Shown: positions 58,553 to 64,000 of the stretch, in pieces
Numbering within the stretch: position 1 is the stretch's first letter
Layout: every line of letters starts with the position of its first letter
Position numbers and translations under genes: made by a program
NCBI GenBank assembly: GCA_902787975.1
Contig: CADAIP010000004.1
Location: 124,001 to 188,000 of the forward strand
Origin: Oscillospiraceae bacterium
GTDB taxonomy: Bacteria > Bacillota > Clostridia > Saccharofermentanales > Saccharofermentanaceae
Direction of reading: 5' to 3'
Length of the DNA: 64,000 nucleotides
The notes under the pieces: model-generated
Told to the model about the DNA's origin: nothing
Databases searched by the model: none
What the model saw: only the letters and a program-made list of their open reading frames with translations

Positions 58553-60367
58553 TTACTCGTCATCAAGTTTCAGAACACTCATGAAGGCTTCCTGCGGTAC
58601 TTCGACGGAACCTACCTGTCTCATACGCTTCTTACCTTCCTTCTGCTTTTCGAGGAGCTTCTTCTTACGTGAGATATCACCGCCGTAGCACTTGGAAGTA
58701 ACGTCCTTACGGTAAGCCTTGATCGTCTCTCTTGCAATGATCTTGCCGCCGATCGCAGCCTGTACCGGAATCTCGAACTGCTGCCTCGGGATGTTTTCCT
58801 TGAGCTTTTCGCACATCCTTCTTCCTCTTGCGTAGGCTTTGTCCGTATGTACGATGAACGACAATGCATCGACGGGATCTCCGTTAAGGAGAATGTCGAG
58901 CTTAACGAGCTTGGATCTCTGGTATCCTGCAGGCTCGTAGTCAAGTGAAGCATAACCTCTCGTGCGTGATTTGAGCGCATCGAAAAAGTCATAGATTATC
59001 TCATTCAAAGGCATCTTGTAGTGAAGCATTACACGCTTCTCATCAAGATACTTCATGTCCGTATATTCGCCGCGGCGCTCCTGGCAGAGCTCCATGATGT
59101 TTCCGACATATTCCTTAGGAAGCATTATCGTTGCCTTAACGATAGGCTCTTCCATGTAATCGATTGATGCCGGATCAGGCATGTTCGTAGGGTTGGAGCA
59201 GTCAACGACAGAGCCGTCCGTAAGATAGATCTTGTAGATAACAGAAGGCGCCGTGCTGATAAGGTCGAGATTGAACTCGCGCTCAAGTCTTTCCTGGATT
59301 ACTTCGTAGTGCAAAAGTCCCAAGAATCCGCATCTGAAACCGAAGCCCAGAGCAGCTGATGTCTCTGCATCGAATGAGAGGGCAGCATCGTTTAATCTTA
59401 ACTTTTCGAGAGCATCCTTAAGGTCGCCGTATCTCGCACCGTCAACGGGATAGATTCCGCAGAAAACCATCTGCTGGATTCCCTTGTATCCGATGAGCGG
59501 CTCTTCTGCAGGATTCTCTGCAAGCGTAACTGTATCGCCCGGAGCGGTATCTCTTACGTTCTTGATCGAAGCACAGATATATCCTACCTCGCCTGCTTTG
59601 AGCGATTCTGTAGGAACAAGTTCGCCCGGATGGAACATACCTAATTCGGTTACGGTGAACTCTTTTCCGGAGTGCATCATCCTGATGCGGTCACCTGTCT
59701 TTACGGTGCCGTCCTTGACTCTTACGCTGACGATAACGCCCTTATATGAATCGTACTTGGAATCGAAAACAAGAGCCTTCAGAGGCGCATTCTCGTCGCC
59801 TTCAGGTGCGGGAAGATATTCAACTACCTTCTCCAACACTTCGTCGATATTGATATCGCTCTTTGCCGAGATAAGCGGAGCATAAGAAGCATCAAGTCCG
59901 ATGTCGTCTTCGATCTCCTGACGGACCTCTTCAGGTCTTGCGGAAGGAAGATCGATCTTGTTGATTACCGGAAGCACTTCCAGGTCAGCATCGACTGCCA
60001 GATAAACATTGGCAAGAGTCTGCGCTTCAACACCCTGTGAGCTGTCTACGACAAGGATCGCGCCGTCGCATGCCGCAAGGGATCTTGAGACCTCGTAATT
60101 GAAGTCGACGTGGCCTGGCGTGTCGATGAGATTGAGCAGATAAGTATTGCCGTCAGAAGCAACATAAGGAAGTCTTACGGCCTGTGACTTGATGGTGATA
60201 CCACGCTCACGCTCAATGTCCATGTTATCCAGGATCTGGTCCTGCATCTCACGCTTTTCCCTTACGTGTGTATGCTCGATAAGACGGTCAGCCAGTGTGG
60301 ACTTGCCGTGATCGATGTGCGCGATAATGCAGAAGTTCCTTATGTATTTACGGTAGTTTTCGCTCAT
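58553..60367 (-). CDS. lepA: Elongation factor 4 (LepA), ribosome back-translocating GTPase
   Basis: GTPase of 604 residues. G1 is [10 protein letters not shown]3 DTPGHVDF and G4 NKIDLP, followed by EF-G-like domains II, III and V and the LepA-specific C-terminal domain ([36 protein letters not shown]). It acts on the ribosome during stalled elongation or initiation. The length is standard. It follows lepB by 16 nt. Confidence 0.97.
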   Translation of the reverse strand: MSENYRKYIRNFCIIAHIDHGKSTLADRLIEHTHVREKREMQDQILDNMDIERERGITIKSQAVRLPYVASDGNTYLLNLIDTPGHVDFNYEVSRSLAACDGAILVVDSSQGVEAQTLANVYLAVDADLEVLPVINKIDLPSARPEEVRQEIEDDIGLDASYAPLISAKSDINIDEVLEKVVEYLPAPEGDENAPLKALVFDSKYDSYKGVIVSVRVKDGTVKTGDRIRMMHSGKEFTVTELGMFHPGELVPTESLKAGEVGYICASIKNVRDTAPGDTVTLAENPAEEPLIGYKGIQQMVFCGIYPVDGARYGDLKDALEKLRLNDAALSFDAETSAALGFGFRCGFLGLLHYEVIQERLEREFNLDLISTAPSVIYKIYLTDGSVVDCSNPTNMPDPASIDYMEEPIVKATIMLPKEYVGNIMELCQERRGEYTDMKYLDEKRVMLHYKMPLNEIIYDFFDALKSRTRGYASLDYEPAGYQRSKLVKLDILLNGDPVDALSFIVHTDKAYARGRRMCEKLKENIPRQQFEIPVQAAIGGKIIARETIKAYRKDVTSKCYGGDISRKKKLLEKQKEGKKRMRQVGSVEVPQEAFMSVLKLDDE

Positions 60368-60383
60368 GTATTATTCCTTAATG

Positions 60384-61103
60384 TCAGAGTATCTTTACCT
60401 CATTAAGCGGGAAGACTCTGATAATGGCAACACCCTTGATCCTGTCTGCCGTAAAGGGACCGAGATTACGTGAGTCATTACTTACAGGTCTGTTATCACC
60501 AAGACAGTAATACTCATTCTCTCCCAATACGATCTCGTTGCCTTTCTTCATTGCATCGTCCATCATGGTCGTCTTTGTACCTTCAGGGAGATAATTCTCC
60601 TGAAGAAGATAGAACTCACTGGAATCGGCAGGCTTGATATAAACGTTGCCGTCTTCGATCTTTACGGTCTCTCCGGGAAGTCCTACGATTCTCTTAACGA
60701 GATACTCTTTACTGTAGTAACCTTCCATGTCGTGACCGTCCAGGATGACGATGTCACCCCTCTTGTATGAATGGAAATAAGTTGAGATCTTCTGCGCATA
60801 GATTACATCGCCCGAAGACAGTGTCGGTTTCATGGAATCGCCGTAAACGTTGTCTCTCTGAACGAGGAAAACAACGATAAAGATTCCGGCAAGAACGCCG
60901 ATACAGATCGTACGGAGCCAGTCAAGGACCTCATACGCGGTGCTTCCCTTTTCGAGCCTTCTCTTACGTGAAGCAGGCTTGCTTTCAGAAGCTTCCGCCT
61001 CCGGTGAGACAGCTCCTTCAGAAGATAACTTTTCGATATCTGTTACTTCTTCCTCAACGGGCGCGTCCGTTACTTCGAAAATCTCATTCTCGTTATCGCT
61101 CAT
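60384..61103 (-). CDS. lepB: Signal peptidase I
   Basis: Membrane protease of 239 residues that removes signal peptides from exported proteins. An acidic cytoplasmic head of about 65 residues precedes one membrane helix (about 70-88), then the catalytic Ser in YGDSMKPTL and the Lys in YLVKRIVGLPGE, with GDNRPVSNDSRNLGP further on. The long acidic head is unusual but common in clostridial SipS-type proteins. It shares one base with aspS (TAATG). Confidence 0.95.
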   Translation of the reverse strand: MSDNENEIFEVTDAPVEEEVTDIEKLSSEGAVSPEAEASESKPASRKRRLEKGSTAYEVLDWLRTICIGVLAGIFIVVFLVQRDNVYGDSMKPTLSSGDVIYAQKISTYFHSYKRGDIVILDGHDMEGYYSKEYLVKRIVGLPGETVKIEDGNVYIKPADSSEFYLLQENYLPEGTKTTMMDDAMKKGNEIVLGENEYYCLGDNRPVSNDSRNLGPFTADRIKGVAIIRVFPLNEVKIL

Positions 61104-62867
61104 TAATTCTCTCCGCTTGTTTCCTCAGTAGCTGTGATACTGATATGCAATTCTTCAAGCTGCTTGTCTGTTACATATCCCGGAGCATCCATCATGATGT
61201 CCTGTGCATTCTTGTTCATCGGGAAAGGAATTACCTCACGGATCGTATCCTCTCCTGAAAGGAGCATTACCATACGGTCAACGCCGGGAGCGATACCTGC
61301 ATGCGGCGGAGCGCCGTAGCAGAACGCACTTAACGTCTTCCTCGCCAAGTCTTACAAGCTCAAATGCCTTGATCATGATCTCCGGATCGTGGTTACGTAC
61401 GGCACCTGAAGAAAGCTCGATTCCGTTAACTACGAGGTCGTACTGGTCTGCCATGATGGACAGAGGATCGATCTCGCCTTTCTCTGCCTTGAGAAGAACA
61501 TCAAGACCGCCTGAAGGCATTGAGAAAGGATTGTGGCAGAACTCCAATTCGCCTGACTCCTCACCGATCTCATACATCGGGAAATCAACGATCCAGCAGA
61601 ATGCATACTGTTCCTTATCCATGTGACCCGGAACTGCAGCGCCGAATGTCTTTACGAGAACGCCTGCCATCTTCTGTGCCTGGCCCTTAGTGCCTGCTGA
61701 CAATACAACGAGTGTATCGGGCTTAAGGCCTAATTTAGCAACTACTTCATCCTTCTTGGGAGCTACGAACTTGGAGATGCCTCCGACGATCTCGCCGTTC
61801 TCATCCATTCTGAACCAGTAGCCCTTGCTGCCTGACTGGATCTCGCAGTCAGCCATTGTTTTATCGATGAACTTACGGCTCTCGTGGAAATCAGAGATAA
61901 CGACTGCCTTGATCTCGCCTTCTGCGAAAGGTGCGAACTCCTCTGTTCTCATGAGGTCCGTTACGTCTGTAACCGTAAGGTCAATACGGAGGTCAGGCTT
62001 ATCTGTACCGTACTTCTCCATTGCCTCAAGATAAGGAATGCGCATGAACGGAGAGCCTGATGCTCTGTTGTACTTACCGTACTTTGCAAATACAGGAGGC
62101 AGTACGTCTTCGATGATCTCGAAAACGTCTTCCTGGCTTGCGAAAGCCATCTCCATATCGAGCTGGTAGAACTCACCCGGGCATCTGTCGCCTCTTGCAT
62201 CTTCATCTCTGAAGCAGGGGGCGATCTGGAAATATCTGTCGATACCTGAAACCATCAGGAGCTGCTTGAACTGCTGGGGTGCCTGCGGCAATGCATAGAA
62301 TTTGCCGGGATGCTTTCTTGCAGGAACGAGATAGTCTCTTGCACCTTCAGGTGAAGAAACCGTAAGGATAGGAGTTGTAATCTCCATGAAGTTGTGGTCT
62401 ATCATCGACTGTCTCAAGGCAGCGATAACGTTGCTTCTCAAGATGAGATTCTTCTTAACTTCAGGGTTACGGATATCAAGATATCTGTACTTAAGTCTTG
62501 CTGCTTCATCAGCTTCACGGCTGTGGTTGATCTCAAAAGGAAGCTCGTTATAACGGCATCTGCCGAGTACTGTAACCTTCTCGGGTACTACTTCGATATC
62601 ACCTGTTGCCTGCTTATCGTTCTTGGAACTTCTTTCTCTTACCGTTCCCTCAACCTTGATAGTGGATTCCTTAGTGATAGCCTTGAATGTCTTCATCATC
62701 TCGGCTGTCTCGATAACGATCTGTGTTGTGCCATAGAAATCGCGGATTACGACGAAGCCGAGCTCTGCACCGACTTCACGGAAATTCTCGAGCCATCCTG
62801 AGAGCATAACTTTCTTGCCCGCATCTCCGAGTCTTAATTCTCCACATGTATGTGTACGTGACTGCAT
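61103..62867 (-). pseudogene. aspS: Aspartyl-tRNA synthetase, frameshifted near the 3' end
   Basis: A class II synthetase that charges tRNA-Asp. The main frame covers 61329-62867 (OB-fold domain, motif 2 region FRDEDARGDRCPGEFYQLD, GAD-type insert) and reads out of frame after GEEDVK, stopping at 61278. The next frame resumes exactly at [11 protein letters not shown] (from 61327) and carries motif 3 ([10 protein letters not shown]) to the stop at 61103. Compared with other AspS proteins, 8 residues (about KFGFLLD) are absent, equal to a 23-nt deletion. Both parts are otherwise undamaged. The gene should be essential, so this is probably an assembly or sequencing error, or a very recent lesion. 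Confidence 0.9.
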
Positions 62868-62901
62868 TATATTACCTCCAGCAAATGCTTACTTTTTCTA
62901 A

Positions 62902-64000
62902 TTATTTTCCGGTCATGAAATCAACAAGACCGTCAAGCTTAACGGGCGTCTCCGTACCGTCAGCCATGCACTTGACCTTTACTTCGCCTGAAGCAAGCTC
63001 ATCGTCTCCGATGACTGCAAGGAAAGGAATTCCCTGCTTGCCTGCATACTTCATCTGTGCCTTAAAAGACCTTCCTGCCATATCTGTCTCGCAGCCGATG
63101 TCAGCAAGTCTTAATGCATAGCAAAGCTTCAGTGCTTCAATTTTCGCTGCGTCAGACATGGAAGCGATATAGATTCTCGTGTAAGAAGGTGCTTCCTTCA
63201 ATACGCCTTGAGCCTCAGCTTCGAGAAGGAGTCTTTCAACGCCCATGGCGAAGCCGATACCGGGTGTGGATGTACCGCCGCAGTCTTCTACAAGTCCGTC
63301 GTATCTTCCGCCGCCGCAGATAGTTCCCTGTGTACCGACGTTCTCAGATACGAACTCGAAAACCGTTCTTGTATAGTAATCCAAACCTCTTACGATATTC
63401 GGGTCGATAGTGTAAGAAATGCCGATCGCCTCAAGTCTTGTCTTGAGAGCTTCGAAGTGAGCCTTGCAGTCATCGCAAAGGTGATCGATGAGTCTCGGCG
63501 CATTCTTGACGATGTCCTTGCCGCCGTCGACCTTACAGTCGATCATTCTCAAAGGGTTCTTCTCGAATCTTGCCTGGCAGTCCTCACACATTGTTCCGAC
63601 GTGAGGTCTGAAATAATCCTTCAAAAGTGTGTTGTATTCTTTGCGGCATGTGGGGCAGCCGATAGAATTGATGTGGAGCGCGATGTTCTTAAGTCCCATC
63701 TTCTTGAAGAAAACATCGACAACAGAAATGATCTCCGCATCGATATCAGGACCTGCCGAACCGAATGACTCGAGTCCGAACTGGTGGAACTCACGCATTC
63801 TGCCCTTCTGCATCTTCTCATAACGGAATGCCGTGATGTTGTAGAAAAGTCTTACAGGTGAAGGCAGGCTTGTCATGCCGTTCTCGATAAAGCTTCTTAC
63901 CACACCTGCTGTACCTTCAGGTCTGAGCGTAATGCTTCTTCCGCCCTTGTCCTCAAAGGTATACATTTCTTTGGTAACAACATCGGTGGTATCACCGACA
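62902..64000 (-). CDS. hisS: Histidyl-tRNA synthetase (5' part beyond the window)
   Basis: The C-terminal 366 residues of a class II synthetase; the frame is open to the window edge (GDTTDVVTKEMYTFEDKGG). Visible are motif 2 (FRYEKMQKGRMREFHQFG), the histidine-specific motifs (RGLDYYTRTVFEF, CGGGRYDGL) and motif 3 (GFAMGVERL), followed by the anticodon-binding domain. A four-Cys insertion (CPTC..CEDC) is seen. It is upstream of aspS by 34 nt, a common Bacillota order. The start codon is not in view. Confidence 0.95.
   Translation of the reverse strand, partial: VGDTTDVVTKEMYTFEDKGGRSITLRPEGTAGVVRSFIENGMTSLPSPVRLFYNITAFRYEKMQKGRMREFHQFGLESFGSAGPDIDAEIISVVDVFFKKMGLKNIALHINSIGCPTCRKEYNTLLKDYFRPHVGTMCEDCQARFEKNPLRMIDCKVDGGKDIVKNAPRLIDHLCDDCKAHFEALKTRLEAIGISYTIDPNIVRGLDYYTRTVFEFVSENVGTQGTICGGGRYDGLVEDCGGTSTPGIGFAMGVERLLLEAEAQGVLKEAPSYTRIYIASMSDAAKIEALKLCYALRLADIGCETDMAGRSFKAQMKYAGKQGIPFLAVIGDDELASGEVKVKCMADGTETPVKLDGLVDFMTGK

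Overview
The window reads as chromosomal DNA of an anaerobic member of the Bacillota (class Clostridia). Supporting signs are strong Shine-Dalgarno sites (AGGAGG type), Gram-positive promoters (TTGACA/TATAAT, often extended -10), a lipobox lipoprotein, an NHLP-type peptide exporter, a LytTR/DUF3021 cassette, a 2[4Fe-4S] ferredoxin, a DUF6472-like mini-protein and the ricT-holB-tmk order. Family or genus cannot be fixed from sequence reading alone. Most genes lie on the minus strand.

Layout. 1-7.1 kb: a response regulator / ABC transporter / histidine kinase operon facing a large solute-binding-like lipoprotein. 7.1-15.9 kb: a zinc-ribbon membrane protein, an OFA-type MFS carrier, two acetyltransferases and an NHLP export system (NHLM, C39-peptidase NHPM and HlyD-like protein) headed by a TetR regulator, with no visible precursor peptide. 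16-19.4 kb: a giant LacZ-like GH2 protein that has lost its acid/base motif. 19.5-23.1 kb: a membrane protein, a phosphodiester-glycosidase protein and a CPBP protein. 23.16-23.42 kb: tRNA-Phe, tRNA-Asp and a truncated tRNA-Val. 23.5-29.7 kb: metG, tatD, rsmI and a trmN6-like gene, interrupted by an isolated plus-strand PD-(D/E)XK-like nuclease gene with an AT-rich leader and a nested hairpin element. 29.7-38.7 kb: a LytTR/DUF3021/ABC cassette, a TetR-SDR-condensation-fold acyltransferase operon, a hybrid sensor kinase with two small partners, and ferredoxin.

38.8-48.3 kb is one long minus-strand series: a DeoR regulator, a sialate-O-acetylesterase-like protein without its catalytic serine, an AraC regulator, folE, folP, folB-folK, a disordered basic protein, tmk, holB and ricT. 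48.4-57.2 kb: an M15 cell-wall peptidase, tRNA-Leu, an MsbA-like exporter, zinc-ribbon proteins, an acyltransferase-3 protein and a GGDEF protein. 57.2-64 kb: a PlsC-like protein with an inserted zinc ribbon, then lepA, lepB, aspS and the 3' part of hisS.

The observations most worth following are (i) two large cytoplasmic carbohydrate-enzyme look-alikes (GH2 and SASA folds) that have lost key catalytic residues, one apparently co-transcribed with an AraC regulator; (ii) short losses of about 20-24 nt in aspS (frameshift), tRNA-Val (3' end missing) and possibly folK, which are either assembly errors or recent lesions; (iii) an NHLP exporter without cargo; (iv) a TetR-controlled condensation-fold acyltransferase operon whose operator overlaps its promoter; and (v) a LytTR cassette preceded by 21-bp-phased direct repeats.
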